A stretch of 64,000 nucleotides of DNA, from NCBI RefSeq assembly GCF_002161215.1, contig NZ_NFMB01000003.1, positions 1-64,000 of the forward strand, given 5' to 3'. Below the pieces are notes generated by a model. The model was not told the origin of the DNA and made no database searches. It worked only from the letters and a program-made list of their open reading frames with translations. The first letter of the stretch is position 1. Every line of letters begins with the position of its first letter. The stretch comes from Flavonifractor sp. An10. Lineage in GTDB: Bacteria; Bacillota; Clostridia; Oscillospirales; Oscillospiraceae. A program made the position numbers and the translations under genes. Positions 15,293 through 23,183 of the stretch are shown piece after piece.

Positions 15293-17623
15293 CTATTTTT
15301 CCGGGCCCGGCCGGGCGGCCTCCTCCGCCTTGCGGGCGCAGAAGTCGCACAGCTCCCGGGCCAGCTCGGCGGTGCGGGCCTCCCCCACCACCCGGAGGGC
15401 GGCGGGACTGGCCCGGAGGGACAGGGTGAGCCACCCCTCCCCCTGGCGCAGGCGCAGGCCCTCCCCGGCGGCCCGGGCCCCGGGCAGCTCCCGGAGCAGC
15501 CGGGCCAGCACCTCCTCCCCGTCCCGGCGGAGGGGCACCTCCCGCCGGCAGATGGCAAAGCGTGGCAGCTTTCCCGTCAGGCCCCGGAGCCGCTCCCCGG
15601 TCATGCCCAGGCGGGCGCAGATGCGACAGGCGGCGAAGATCCCGTCCCGTAACCAGGGCAGCTCCCCGTACCGCGCCTCCGCCTCCGCCCCGTCCCGGCC
15701 CAGCCGGAGGGCGCCCCCGTGGTAGCCGGCGGCCAGGGTGTCGATGGCCGCCGGGGCGGCGGCGGGCACCGCCACCCGCCCCCCGCCGTTCTCGTACTCG
15801 ATGAGGGCCACGGCGGCCAGCAGCTCCTCCGGGGGGAGCACCTCCCCCTCCTCGTCCACGGCGGTGAGGGCAAAGCCGCCCCGGAGGGTCTGGAAGGCGG
15901 GCACGCCGGGACGGCTCTCCCGCCGCACCTGACAGCCCAGGCTCTCCAGGGCCTGGGCCAGCACCCGGTCGGCCGGGGTCTCTCCCGGCACCGACACCTC
16001 CAGACGCCGCAGGGGCGCCCGGGTAAGCCGGGCCCGCCGGGCCCCGTCGGCGGCGTAGGAGGCCCCGACGCCGGAGACCGTCTCCCACCGGCCCACCCCC
16101 AGGGCGGGCATACGGCCCGGCTGGCCCCGGAGGAGGGCCCCCTCCAGCCTGCGCCGGCGCTCCTGCCCCAGGAGCAGGCCGCGCCGGTCAAAGAGGTGGA
16201 GCACCGCCTTCTCCCCCTCCTGCCGGACAAAGAGGACGGCGGGCAGGGCCCACTGCTCCGCCAGCCAGGCGGCGGCGGAGGGGCAGGGGGCGTCGTGGGA
16301 GATCACCCTGGCCCCGGCGGCGGCCGCGCCGCTGCCCGCGGCCTGGGCCAGCATCCGGGCCGACGCTCCGCCGGCCCAGCCCAGCCCCAGGGCGCCCTCT
16401 CGGCCCAGCAGGGAGCCCAACAGGAGCAGCCGCTCCGCCGTCAGCTCTCCGCCCACGGTGCCGGTCAGGGTTCCCCCCGGCCCGAAGACCAGCGGGAGGG
16501 CGCCGCCCCCGTCCCGGAGGGCGGCGGTAAGCCGGGCGCCGTCCGGCACCCGGCGGCGGGGCCACACCGCCACCCCCTCCAGGAGAATGGCGTCCTCCCC
16601 GGCCGCCGCGCCGTGGGAGAGCACCGCCCCCTCGTTGAGCACCGAGCCGGCCCCGGCCTTCGCGCCGGGGGCCAGCACCGCGCCGTACAGGGTGGCGCGG
16701 CTTCCCGCCTCCGCCCCCAGCAGGGCGGAGCGCTGCACCAGCGCCCGGCGGCCCACGGCGGAGCCCTCCTCCAGCACCGCGTGGGGGCCCAGCAGGCTCC
16801 CCTCCCCCACCCGGACATTGGGGCCCAGGTAGCACGGGGGCACCACCTGCACCCCGGCAGGAAGGGGAGAGGCGCTCCACACCCCGGGGGCCGCCCGGGG
16901 GACGTCCCAGCACAGGCGGAGCCTGCCGGACAGGGCGTCGGCCAGCGTGTCCAAATAGGAGGCGGAGTCGGTGATCTCCCGCCAGGCCCCCTCCGCGGCC
17001 GCGCCGCAGAGGGTCTCCCCCTTCTCCAGCAGGGCGGCAAAGAGGCACTCCAGGGGCCAGTCCGCCCCCTCCGGCAGGGCGTCCAGGGCACGGGGCGTGA
17101 GCACGCAGGCACCGGTGTACGCCTGGCTGGACAGCAGCCCGCCGGCCGGGTGGGCCAGCAGCCGCTCCACCCGGCCCTCCTGGTCGGTGAGAACCAGGGG
17201 CCGCCCGGAGGCGGGCGGGCGGTGGGCCAGCAGCAGGGTGGCGGCGGAGGGCCGCACCCGGTGGAGGGCCAGGGCCGCACCCAGATCCCCGTCCCACACC
17301 GCCCCGCCCGGGAGCACCAGCACGTCCTCCTCGCCGGAGAAGTCCCGGCAGCTGCCCGCCAGGGCGGCGGCGCCCAGGGGCTCCCGCCGGGTGAGCCAGG
17401 TGAAGCGCACCCCCAGCTCTCCGCCGTCCCCCAGGGCGTCCGACACCAGCCCGGCCAGCCGGGGCAGCACCACCCCGATCTCCCTCACGCCGCAGCGGCG
17501 GAGATGCTCGGCCTGGCGGGCCAGCAGAGGCTTTCCGAACAGGGGGAGCAGGCACCGGGGCTGCTCCAGGGTCAGGGGGGACAGCCCCTCCTCCCGCTCC
17601 CCGGCCAAGATGATCGCTTTCAA
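15293..17623 (-). CDS. Nucleotidyltransferase/left-handed beta-helix/phosphomannomutase-like fusion, probably degenerate
   Basis: A 776-residue protein laid out like the mannose-1-phosphate guanylyltransferase/phosphomannomutase fusions. Segment 1 (about 1-235) is a nucleotidyltransferase fold, but the signature usually GGxGTRLxPLTxxxPK reads GEREEGLSPLTLEQPR. Segment 2 (about 250-355) is a hexapeptide-type beta-helix (YLGPNVRVGEGSLLGPHAVLEEGSAVG). Segment 3 (about 370-765) follows a phosphohexomutase fold, but neither the catalytic TASHNP-type serine loop nor a DGDADR-type metal loop is seen; FDRRG stands where the latter is expected. Start is TTG 17623 (MKAIILAG) or GTG 17644. It may be a regulatory or scaffold paralogue rather than an enzyme. 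Composition is extreme, about 75% GC. Confidence 0.6.
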   Translation of the reverse strand: MKAIILAGEREEGLSPLTLEQPRCLLPLFGKPLLARQAEHLRRCGVREIGVVLPRLAGLVSDALGDGGELGVRFTWLTRREPLGAAALAGSCRDFSGEEDVLVLPGGAVWDGDLGAALALHRVRPSAATLLLAHRPPASGRPLVLTDQEGRVERLLAHPAGGLLSSQAYTGACVLTPRALDALPEGADWPLECLFAALLEKGETLCGAAAEGAWREITDSASYLDTLADALSGRLRLCWDVPRAAPGVWSASPLPAGVQVVPPCYLGPNVRVGEGSLLGPHAVLEEGSAVGRRALVQRSALLGAEAGSRATLYGAVLAPGAKAGAGSVLNEGAVLSHGAAAGEDAILLEGVAVWPRRRVPDGARLTAALRDGGGALPLVFGPGGTLTGTVGGELTAERLLLLGSLLGREGALGLGWAGGASARMLAQAAGSGAAAAGARVISHDAPCPSAAAWLAEQWALPAVLFVRQEGEKAVLHLFDRRGLLLGQERRRRLEGALLRGQPGRMPALGVGRWETVSGVGASYAADGARRARLTRAPLRRLEVSVPGETPADRVLAQALESLGCQVRRESRPGVPAFQTLRGGFALTAVDEEGEVLPPEELLAAVALIEYENGGGRVAVPAAAPAAIDTLAAGYHGGALRLGRDGAEAEARYGELPWLRDGIFAACRICARLGMTGERLRGLTGKLPRFAICRREVPLRRDGEEVLARLLRELPGARAAGEGLRLRQGEGWLTLSLRASPAALRVVGEARTAELARELCDFCARKAEEAARPGPEK

Positions 17624-17662
17624 GGTTGGGAAACATCCTTTCACACACAGTTTCCCCTATTA

Positions 17663-17691
17663 TTGCCTGAAAGGGCCTTCTGTGATACAAT
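17663..17691 (+). promoter_or_regulatory. Promoter of the ArsC-like gene
   Basis: TTGCCT (17663-17668), 17 bp, TACAAT (17686-17691), 30 bases before the ATG. Confidence 0.65.
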
Positions 17692-17721
17692 GTTGTCCAC
17701 AAAAGCCCGGAGGAATGAGCC

Positions 17722-18054
17722 ATGAACATCCAGATTTTCGGAAAAAGCAAGTGTTTTGACACCAAAAAGGCGGAGCGGTGGTTCAAGGAGCGGCGCATCA
17801 GGTTCCAGTCCATCGACCTGGGGAAGGTGGGCATCAGCCCCGGCGAGCTGAAGAGCGTGCTGAACGCCGTGGGGCTGGAGGCCCTCATCGACCCCAAGCA
17901 CCCCGACGCCGCCCTGCTCAGCTACCTGGCCTACGACGCGGACAAGGCGGAAAAGCTGCTGGAGGAGCCCCGGCTGCTGAAAACCCCCATCGTCCGCAAC
18001 GGCAGACAGGCCACCGTGGGCTACCACCCCGAGGTGTGGCAGAGCTGGTCGTGA
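17722..18054 (+). CDS. ArsC/Spx-family thioredoxin-fold protein
   Basis: A 110-residue member of the arsenate reductase (ArsC)/Spx family. It has the N-terminal strand and active-site helix (IFGKSKCFDTKKAERWFKERRIRFQSIDLGK, residues 4-34), the middle GLEALIDPKHPDA region and the closing LLKTPIVRNGRQATVGYHPEVW, with the conserved cis-Pro (TP). The active-site segment has one Cys (Cys11, CFDT) and lacks the second Cys of the CxxC redox pair of Spx. ATG 17722 has GGAGGAA upstream. It has its own promoter, divergent from the sugar-nucleotide fusion gene. Function could be thiol reduction or a regulatory role; arsenate activity is not implied. Confidence 0.8.
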   Translation: MNIQIFGKSKCFDTKKAERWFKERRIRFQSIDLGKVGISPGELKSVLNAVGLEALIDPKHPDAALLSYLAYDADKAEKLLEEPRLLKTPIVRNGRQATVGYHPEVWQSWS

Positions 18055-18062
18055 CGCGGGGC

Positions 18063-18092
18063 TTGACAAGGGGCCGCGCTCCGTGTTATGGT
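18063..18092 (+). promoter_or_regulatory. Promoter of the RNHCP gene and its leader
   Basis: TTGACA (18063-18068), 18 bp, TATGGT (18087-18092). The expected start point is near 18099, leaving a leader of about 160 nt. Confidence 0.65.
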
Positions 18093-18133
18093 AGGCCCGT
18101 GGCAGATGCCGCCACACCCAATTGACCATAAAG

Positions 18134-18240
18134 GAGCGTTATCTTTTGGAGCTGAGATATGATTCGGTGGTCAGCGCCTAGCCGGGAGGCTGGTGCGCAG
18201 TATAAATGACCACCGCCCTCCCGGAAGTATTTCCATCATT
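18134..18240 (+). ncRNA. Structured 5' leader of the RNHCP gene
   Basis: A 9-bp stem CGGTGGTCA (18165-18173) with TGACCACCG (18207-18215) encloses a nested hairpin GCGCC-T-AGCC-GGGA-GGCT-GGTGCGC (18174-18198) and an unpaired AGTATAAA. A smaller hairpin ATCT-TTTGGAGCTG-AGAT (18141-18158) precedes it. The start codon is at 18261 with AGGAGG. It looks like a regulatory leader; I do not recognise it as a known riboswitch class. Confidence 0.5.
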
Positions 18241-18260
18241 ACTTTCAGGAGGAAATTCCC

Positions 18261-18689
18261 ATGAACCGGATCAACAAGCGCAAGCAATACGAGCGCGGAT
18301 ATTATCAGACCCACCCCTGCACGGACAGCTTTACCTGCAAACACTGCGGCCGCCCGGTGGTCTCCGCCGGCGCGGGGGCGGACCACCGCAACCACTGCCC
18401 CAACTGCCTGACCAGCCTCCACCTGGACGTGGAGCCCGGCGACCGCTCCGCCGACTGCGGCGGATTGATGGACGCCATCGCCGTGTGGGTGCGGAAAAGC
18501 GGCGAGTGGGCCATTGTCCACCGCTGCCGCCGGTGCGGTGCCCTGTCGTCCAACCGGGTGGCGGCGGATGACAACCCCATGAAGCTCATGTCCATCGCCA
18601 TGAAGCCCCTGTCCGCGCCCCCCTTCCCGCTGGAGCGCATTGAGGAGATGACCGCCCTCATGGGCGGCGAGGGCTCCACCGGCCTGTAG
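18261..18689 (+). CDS. RNHCP domain protein
   Basis: A 142-residue small zinc-binding protein with the RNHCP domain (PF12647), named for a conserved Arg-Asn-His-Cys-Pro. Here FTCKHCGRPV (about 24-33), DHRNHCPNCLTSLHLD (about 42-57), a CGG (about 70) and the second zinc-knuckle HRCRRCGALSSNRVAADDN (about 94-112) are visible. The family is found in Gram-positive and actinobacterial genomes and has no proven function; the pattern of CxxC pairs suggests RNA or ribosome association, which is inference. It is preceded by a long structured leader and a clear RBS, and followed by a terminator, so it is an independently regulated single gene. Confidence 0.85.
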   Translation: MNRINKRKQYERGYYQTHPCTDSFTCKHCGRPVVSAGAGADHRNHCPNCLTSLHLDVEPGDRSADCGGLMDAIAVWVRKSGEWAIVHRCRRCGALSSNRVAADDNPMKLMSIAMKPLSAPPFPLERIEEMTALMGGEGSTGL

Positions 18690-18712
18690 GAGCTCGGTTT
18701 GCAAGTCAAATA

Positions 18713-18750
18713 GGGCCCGGAGCGGACGATCCGCTCCGGGCCCCTGTTTT
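18713..18750. terminator. Bidirectional terminator between RNHCP and WYL genes
   Basis: GGGCCCGGAGCGGA, loop CGA, TCCGCTCCGGGCCC, then CTGTTTTATT. It serves the plus-strand RNHCP gene and abuts the stop of the minus-strand WYL gene. Confidence 0.8.
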
Positions 18751-19729
18751 ATTGGTACAGCGCCGCCACCGCGGCCAGCTGCCGTCTCATCTCCTCCGCC
18801 GCCCAGTCGGGCCTGAGGATGCGCACCCCGTCCCCCAGGCCGAAGATCCAGCCCAGGAACTGGGGGCTCACCACCGCCGGCACCGTGACGGTGAAGTGGT
18901 CGGCCCCGTCGGGCACCAGCATGGCCTCCCGGCCGAAGCGATCCAGCACCACCCCCACCAGGCGGTTGGCGCACCGGAGGGTGATCTGCCCCTCCCGGCC
19001 GGAGAACATACCGAAGTGCTTTTGGGCATAGGATGCGATATCCAGCTCCCCGTCCACCCCCTCCAGGGGCAGGCAGGTCACCGCCAGCTCCGCCATCTTG
19101 TCCACCCGGTAGTGGCGCAGCTCCTCCCTGTGGTGGTCGTAGCCCGCCAGATAGTAGTTCTCATTGTCCCAGATGAGGCCCAGGGGGGAGACGATGTACC
19201 GCTTCCCCTCCCGGCGGAAGACCTTTTCCTTCTGAACGTTATACTCAAAGTATTTAAAGGTCACGGCTTTCCGGTTTGCAATCGCGGTGTGGAGCTTGTC
19301 GATGGTGTAGTACACGCTCTCGTTCATGCTCTTCACCCGGCGATCCACATACACCTGCCGCTGGAGCTGCCGGGCCTGGTGGACGCTGGCCTGGGACTCC
19401 AGCTTGCGGATGAGCTCCCGGCTCTTGCGCTGGGTGATGAACTTGGAGGACTGCACCGCGTCCACCAGCAGCTTCAGCTCCGCCAGCTGGAAGGGCCGCT
19501 CCCCCAGGAACCAGCCCGGCGCCTTCCCTTTCCGGTTCTGCACGTCCAGGCCGAAGGTGCGCAGGGCCTCCATGTCGTCGTAGATGCTCTTGCGCTCGGC
19601 CCTGATGTCCCAGGCCTCCAGGGCCTGGATCAGCTCCGGCACCGTCAGCGGGTGCTCCTCGTCGGTGCGCTCCCACAGGATCTTGCAAAGGCAGAGCAGC
19701 TTCAGCTTCTGATTGGCGCTGCGGGGCAT
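18749..19729 (-). CDS. WYL-domain transcriptional regulator
   Basis: A 326-residue regulator with an N-terminal winged helix (about 1-75; LTVPELIQALEAWDIRAERKSIYDDMEALRTFGLDV), a linker helix region, a WYL domain (about 140-215; AIANRKAVTFKYFEYNVQKEKVFRREGKRYIVSPLGLIWDNENYYLAGYD, with HYRVDKM) and a WYL C-terminal extension (VLDRFGREAMLVPDG through WIFGLGDGVRILRP). WYL proteins bind a nucleotide, nucleic acid or other ligand to control transcription, often of defence or metabolism genes. Start ATG 19729 has GGGGAGAGG upstream. It is divergent from the NlpC/P60 gene and shares an intergenic inverted repeat that is a plausible operator. Confidence 0.88.
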   Translation of the reverse strand: MPRSANQKLKLLCLCKILWERTDEEHPLTVPELIQALEAWDIRAERKSIYDDMEALRTFGLDVQNRKGKAPGWFLGERPFQLAELKLLVDAVQSSKFITQRKSRELIRKLESQASVHQARQLQRQVYVDRRVKSMNESVYYTIDKLHTAIANRKAVTFKYFEYNVQKEKVFRREGKRYIVSPLGLIWDNENYYLAGYDHHREELRHYRVDKMAELAVTCLPLEGVDGELDIASYAQKHFGMFSGREGQITLRCANRLVGVVLDRFGREAMLVPDGADHFTVTVPAVVSPQFLGWIFGLGDGVRILRPDWAAEEMRRQLAAVAALYQ

Positions 19730-19771
19730 ACGCCTCTCCCCCTTTCCTGTCCTCAGAATAGCGGATTTTCT

Positions 19772-19787
19772 GTCCGATAAAACGGAC
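19772..19787. promoter_or_regulatory. Inverted repeat between WYL regulator and NlpC/P60 gene
   Basis: GTCCG, six bases, CGGAC, centred in the 104-bp divergent intergenic region and just upstream of a TATAGTATAC stretch. It is a candidate operator for the WYL protein; this is inference from position. Confidence 0.4.
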
Positions 19788-19833
19788 TTTCTTATAGTAT
19801 ACCAGCTTTTGGAACAGATTGCGAGGGTTTTGT

Positions 19834-20646
19834 ATGGAATTTGTGGTATCCGTCCCTTTATGCCCCCTCTACGCCGCCGCCAGCGCCGGGGCGGAGCGGG
19901 TGGACGAGCTGCTGTGCGGCTGGAGCGCGGACATTCTGGAGGAGCTGTCCACCGGCTGGTGCAGGGTGCGCACCGCCTACCGCTATGAGGGCTGGGCCCG
20001 GCGGGAGTGCCTGCGCCCCGCCGGCAGCTGGGCGGGGCGGGAGAAGCTGCTGCTCCGCGCCCCCTTTGCCGACGTGCTCTGCGGCCCGGAGGTGGAGCGC
20101 CCCGCGGCGGACACCCTGCCCCGGGGCTCCCTGGTGATTCCCGCAGGAGCGCCTGCGGACGGCTGGCAGAAAATAGCCCTCCCGGACGGCCGGGAGGGCT
20201 ATACGAAACGCAGCCTTCTGACAGAATATTACGAGACGCCGCCAGACTGGCCGGAGGAACGGCTGCGGGAGCGGGCGGTGGAGGCGGCCCGGGCCTACCT
20301 GGGCACCCAGTACCGCTGGGGCGGCAAGTCCCCCCTGGGGATTGACTGCTCGGGCCTCACCTTCATGGCCTGGTTCTTCTGCGGAGTGTCCCTCTACCGG
20401 GACGCCCGGCTGGTGGAGGGCTTTCCCGCCAAACCCATTCCCTTTGAGGCGCGCAGGCCGGGGGATCTGCTCTACTTCCCCGGCCACATCGCCCTCTGCC
20501 TGGGGGGTGACAGGTATATCCACTCCACCGCAAAGGCGGGCAGCGACGGGGTGGTGATCAACAGCCTCAACCCGGCTGATCCGGATTTCCGGGCGGATCT
20601 GCGGGAGAAGCTGCTGGCCGTGGGCAGCGTGTTCCCCCTCCTGTAG
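19834..20646 (+). CDS. NlpC/P60 (C40) cell-wall hydrolase with N-terminal SH3-like domains
   Basis: A 270-residue protein with the NlpC/P60 fold, cutting gamma-D-Glu-diaminopimelate bonds in peptidoglycan peptides. Catalytic parts: [24 protein letters not shown] (Cys in DCSG, about 171), [16 protein letters not shown] (His, about 218-222) and the third polar residue near [13 protein letters not shown]. The N-terminal 130 residues contain two SH3b-like stretches ([23 protein letters not shown] and [32 protein letters not shown]). No signal peptide is visible. This composition matches YkfC-like endopeptidases, which act in the cytoplasm on recycled muropeptides. Start ATG 19834 has GCGAGGG upstream. 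Confidence 0.85.
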   Translation: MEFVVSVPLCPLYAAASAGAERVDELLCGWSADILEELSTGWCRVRTAYRYEGWARRECLRPAGSWAGREKLLLRAPFADVLCGPEVERPAADTLPRGSLVIPAGAPADGWQKIALPDGREGYTKRSLLTEYYETPPDWPEERLRERAVEAARAYLGTQYRWGGKSPLGIDCSGLTFMAWFFCGVSLYRDARLVEGFPAKPIPFEARRPGDLLYFPGHIALCLGGDRYIHSTAKAGSDGVVINSLNPADPDFRADLREKLLAVGSVFPLL

Positions 20647-20669
20647 GGGCGGACAGCATCCGCCCCTAC
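20643..20669. terminator. Shared hairpin of the convergent NlpC and BlaR1-like genes
   Basis: GTAGGGGCGGA, CAGCA, TCCGCCCCTAC. The arms contain the stop codons of both converging genes, so the intergenic space is entirely this hairpin. Confidence 0.6.
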
Positions 20670-22687
20670 GGCGCGGGCAGGCGGGTCATGGAGGTGACCA
20701 CGCCCAGCTCCACCGTGAGCTGCAGGGTGGGCTGGCGGATGTCGAGGATATCCGGATATGCCTCGTCCATCTCTGCCGTATATTGGTCAAGGAAATCCTT
20801 TACGCTTCCCTCATAGGGGGTGCCGTCCTCGCTGCAGAGGGCGATGTCCTCATATGGGCGGTAGCGGGGCTCCGGCCCGCTGTCATCCAGCCAGGCCAGG
20901 CGGAATTCCGCCTCCTGCGTGGTTCGGGTGAACTGCTGGGTCTCCTGATCCATTTGATACAGGCATGCGTCGAAGGCGGCGATGGAGCCGTCCTCCTCCA
21001 GGGTGGCGGTGACGGTTCCGATCCGGCCGATGTAATAGACCCCGTCGTACAGCGGCCCGGCCTTCAGCCCAACGACCTGTTCGTCCGCCTGCACGAGCAG
21101 GGTGCAGGAAAATCCCCAGCTGCTCAGGGGCGCAACACGGGCCTGGAGCAGTTCCAGATTGACGGCGCTGCTCCGGGGTACGGAGGCGGTGAGCCACTGG
21201 CTGTCCGCCCCCACGTTCCCGTCATCCACGGCATAGGTGAGGGTGCCCGCCTCCGGATCCACCCCGTGCACCACCGCCGCCACCTCCACCGCCGTGACCG
21301 GAGGTGTCCCCTCGGACAGCTTGGCGTCGTGCCAGGTCATGGCGGTGATCTCCCCGCCGGTCACCTCCACCTCCAGCACCATGGGGTAATAGGAGGAGAG
21401 CATCGACCACGTCAAAAAGTTACTGAGTCCGTTGTCCCCGTGATTGCCCAGCTCCACGTCCTCCGCCACCGGGAGGGTCACCGCCTGTCCCCCTTCCAGG
21501 TAGCCGCCGGTGATGGTCATGGTGTCCGGATCCAGCTCCACCAGGATCAAACTCAGCTCCGGGCTGTCCTCGCCAGCCGCCCACCAGTTCATGGCGGGCA
21601 GGGTGGCCCAGTAGGTGCCGTCGGCCAGCTCGTCAGGGTCTGTGACCTCCCCCAGCGGCGTGCCTGTGGACGGGGTGGTCTCCTCCGGGGCCTCCTGGGG
21701 CTGGCAGGCCACCAGAGAGCCCCCCAGCAGGGCGGCGCACAGCACCAGGGCCAGGGCGAGCCGCCCCCGCCGGGCGGGCGCGGCGGTCACCAGGGCCCGG
21801 AACCGCTCCTTCAGCCCCCGGACGCCGCCGGCGAACTGACTGGTCAGCGGCGCCGCAGGCCGGGCGGACACGAAGGACAGCAGGGCAGCGCCGTAGCCCT
21901 GCCGCCAGCCCTCGTCCCTTCCGGCCAGGGCGGCGGCGTCACAGCAGATCTCCACGTCCCGCTCCGCCGAGCGGCGGAGGGCCCACACCAGGGGGTTGAA
22001 CCAGTGCAGGGCGCACACCCACAGCAGCAGGGCCTTGTACCACAGGTCGCGGCGTTTGGCGTGGGCGGCCTCGTGGGCCAAGGCGTAGGCCCGCTTCTCC
22101 CCGGTGAGGCCCTCGGGCAGCAGGATGCGGGGCCGCGCCAGCCCCACCAGCACCGGGGCGGACAGGAGGGCGCAGATCTGCACCGGGATGCCCTCGTACT
22201 CCCCCGCCGGGGCGCTCCACCGGCGGGTATGCCGCCGGAAGGCGGCGTACCGGGCCAGCTGTACCGCCAGCACCCCGGCCGCGCCGGCCAGCCAGACGGC
22301 AAAGGCCGCCTCCGCCAGGGTGAGGGAGAACCCGGTGGCGGCGGGGGACGCACCGGCTCCTTCCGCCTGGGATGTGCCGGTTTGCCTGTCGGCGGGCAAG
22401 TCCTCCGCCGGACGGGCGGCAAACTCCACCCCCTGGAGGCCCTCCGCCCCCTCGTCCACCCAGGCGGCGGACAGCTCCACCGGCGCGGGGGCCTCCAGCG
22501 TCACCGGAGCCTGGGGCAGGGGAATGTTGAGGGGCACCGCCAGCCGCAGGGCCACCAGCAGCCAGGCCCAGTACCGCCACTGGGGCCGGAAGCGGCGCTT
22601 CCACACCGGGGAGAGGGCCAGCAGCAGGGCGGTCACCGCCCCCATGGTGAGGCTCACCTCGAACAGGGAGAACAGAAAGTCACGCAC
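20666..22687 (-). CDS. M56 (BlaR1/MecR1-type) membrane metallopeptidase with a large C-terminal domain
   Basis: A 673-residue sensor-protease of the BlaR1 type. Transmembrane segments occur near 10-30, 38-55, 130-148 and 310-330. The gluzincin motif HEAAH (ALAHEAAHAKRRDLW, about 208-222) and downstream ICCDAAALAGRDE lie in the cytosolic protease loop. After the last membrane segment (ALALVLCAALLGGSLVACQ) comes an extracellular domain of about 340 residues unlike the penicillin-binding domain of BlaR1, so the signal sensed is probably not a beta-lactam. It overlaps the upstream BlaI-type gene by 8 bases; start GTG 22687 has GAGGGG upstream. Proteolysis of the repressor is the known role of the family. 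Confidence 0.82.
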   Translation of the reverse strand: MRDFLFSLFEVSLTMGAVTALLLALSPVWKRRFRPQWRYWAWLLVALRLAVPLNIPLPQAPVTLEAPAPVELSAAWVDEGAEGLQGVEFAARPAEDLPADRQTGTSQAEGAGASPAATGFSLTLAEAAFAVWLAGAAGVLAVQLARYAAFRRHTRRWSAPAGEYEGIPVQICALLSAPVLVGLARPRILLPEGLTGEKRAYALAHEAAHAKRRDLWYKALLLWVCALHWFNPLVWALRRSAERDVEICCDAAALAGRDEGWRQGYGAALLSFVSARPAAPLTSQFAGGVRGLKERFRALVTAAPARRGRLALALVLCAALLGGSLVACQPQEAPEETTPSTGTPLGEVTDPDELADGTYWATLPAMNWWAAGEDSPELSLILVELDPDTMTITGGYLEGGQAVTLPVAEDVELGNHGDNGLSNFLTWSMLSSYYPMVLEVEVTGGEITAMTWHDAKLSEGTPPVTAVEVAAVVHGVDPEAGTLTYAVDDGNVGADSQWLTASVPRSSAVNLELLQARVAPLSSWGFSCTLLVQADEQVVGLKAGPLYDGVYYIGRIGTVTATLEEDGSIAAFDACLYQMDQETQQFTRTTQEAEFRLAWLDDSGPEPRYRPYEDIALCSEDGTPYEGSVKDFLDQYTAEMDEAYPDILDIRQPTLQLTVELGVVTSMTRLPAP

Positions 22688-23063
22688 CGCCGTCCCCTCC
22701 CCTCAGAATGTCCTCCAGCTCCGCCAGATCTTTTTGGGAGATGGCCTTGCTGTCCATCAGCGCGGCCACCAGGCTGGGCAGGGAGCCGCCGTGGAGCTTT
22801 TGGAGAAATGCCCGGCTCTCTGCGGCCAGATAGTCCTCCCGGCGCACCAGCGGCGTGTAGCGGTTGCTCCGCCCGTCCTTGTCCCGGCGGACAAAGCCCC
22901 GCTCCTCCAGCCGGGAGAGGAGCTTGAGCAGGGTGGGCATCCGCCACCGCTTCCCCGCCAGGGCCTCCATCAGCTCCCCGGAGGCGGCAGGATAGGTTTT
23001 CTGCGCCCACAGGGCCTGCATGACCTCCAGCTCCGCGTCGGGCAGCCGCTCCAGCACGTCCAT
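22680..23063 (-). CDS. BlaI/MecI-family repressor
   Basis: A 127-residue winged-helix repressor (PF03965): LPDAELEVMQALWAQ, then the recognition region KRWRMPTLLKLLSRLEERGFVRRDKDGRSNRYTPLVRREDYLAAESRAFLQKLHGGS, and a C-terminal dimer helix region. ATG 23063 is preferred over ATG 23069 because GGGGGG then sits six bases upstream. It heads the BlaI-M56 operon and its own promoter contains BlaI-type half-sites, which implies autorepression relieved when the M56 protease is activated. Confidence 0.88.
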   Translation of the reverse strand: MDVLERLPDAELEVMQALWAQKTYPAASGELMEALAGKRWRMPTLLKLLSRLEERGFVRRDKDGRSNRYTPLVRREDYLAAESRAFLQKLHGGSLPSLVAALMDSKAISQKDLAELEDILRGGDGGA

Positions 23064-23078
23064 GGTCATCCCCCCAAT

Positions 23079-23133
23079 TAGACATCTGTCTTATTCCTGA
23101 TTTTATTTTACAATTGTCTAACCAAATTGTCAA
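23079..23133 (-). promoter_or_regulatory. Promoter and operators of the first BlaI/M56 operon
   Basis: Minus strand TTGACA (23133-23128), 17 bp, TAAAAT (23110-23105). The spacer holds TTAGACAATTGTAA and the leader holds AAGACAGATGTCTAA; both contain the GACA/TGTM half-sites typical of BlaI/MecI operators. Confidence 0.72.
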
Positions 23134-23144
23134 GGGAAATCCGC

Positions 23145-23178
23145 AAAAAGAAGGCCCGCGGCATAGCCGCGGGCCTTC
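23145..23178 (-). terminator. Terminator of the GlmU-like/NYN operon
   Basis: Minus strand GAAGGCCCGCGGC, TAT, GCCGCGGGCCTTC, then TTTTT. It also lies just upstream of the BlaI promoter and insulates it. Confidence 0.85.
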
Positions 23179-23183
23179 CTGTT

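Noticed and set aside
18134-18240. TPP, manganese or T-box leader
   Set aside because: A CTGAGA occurs but the remaining conserved parts of TPP elements, the yybP-ykoY core and the T-box bulge are missing.
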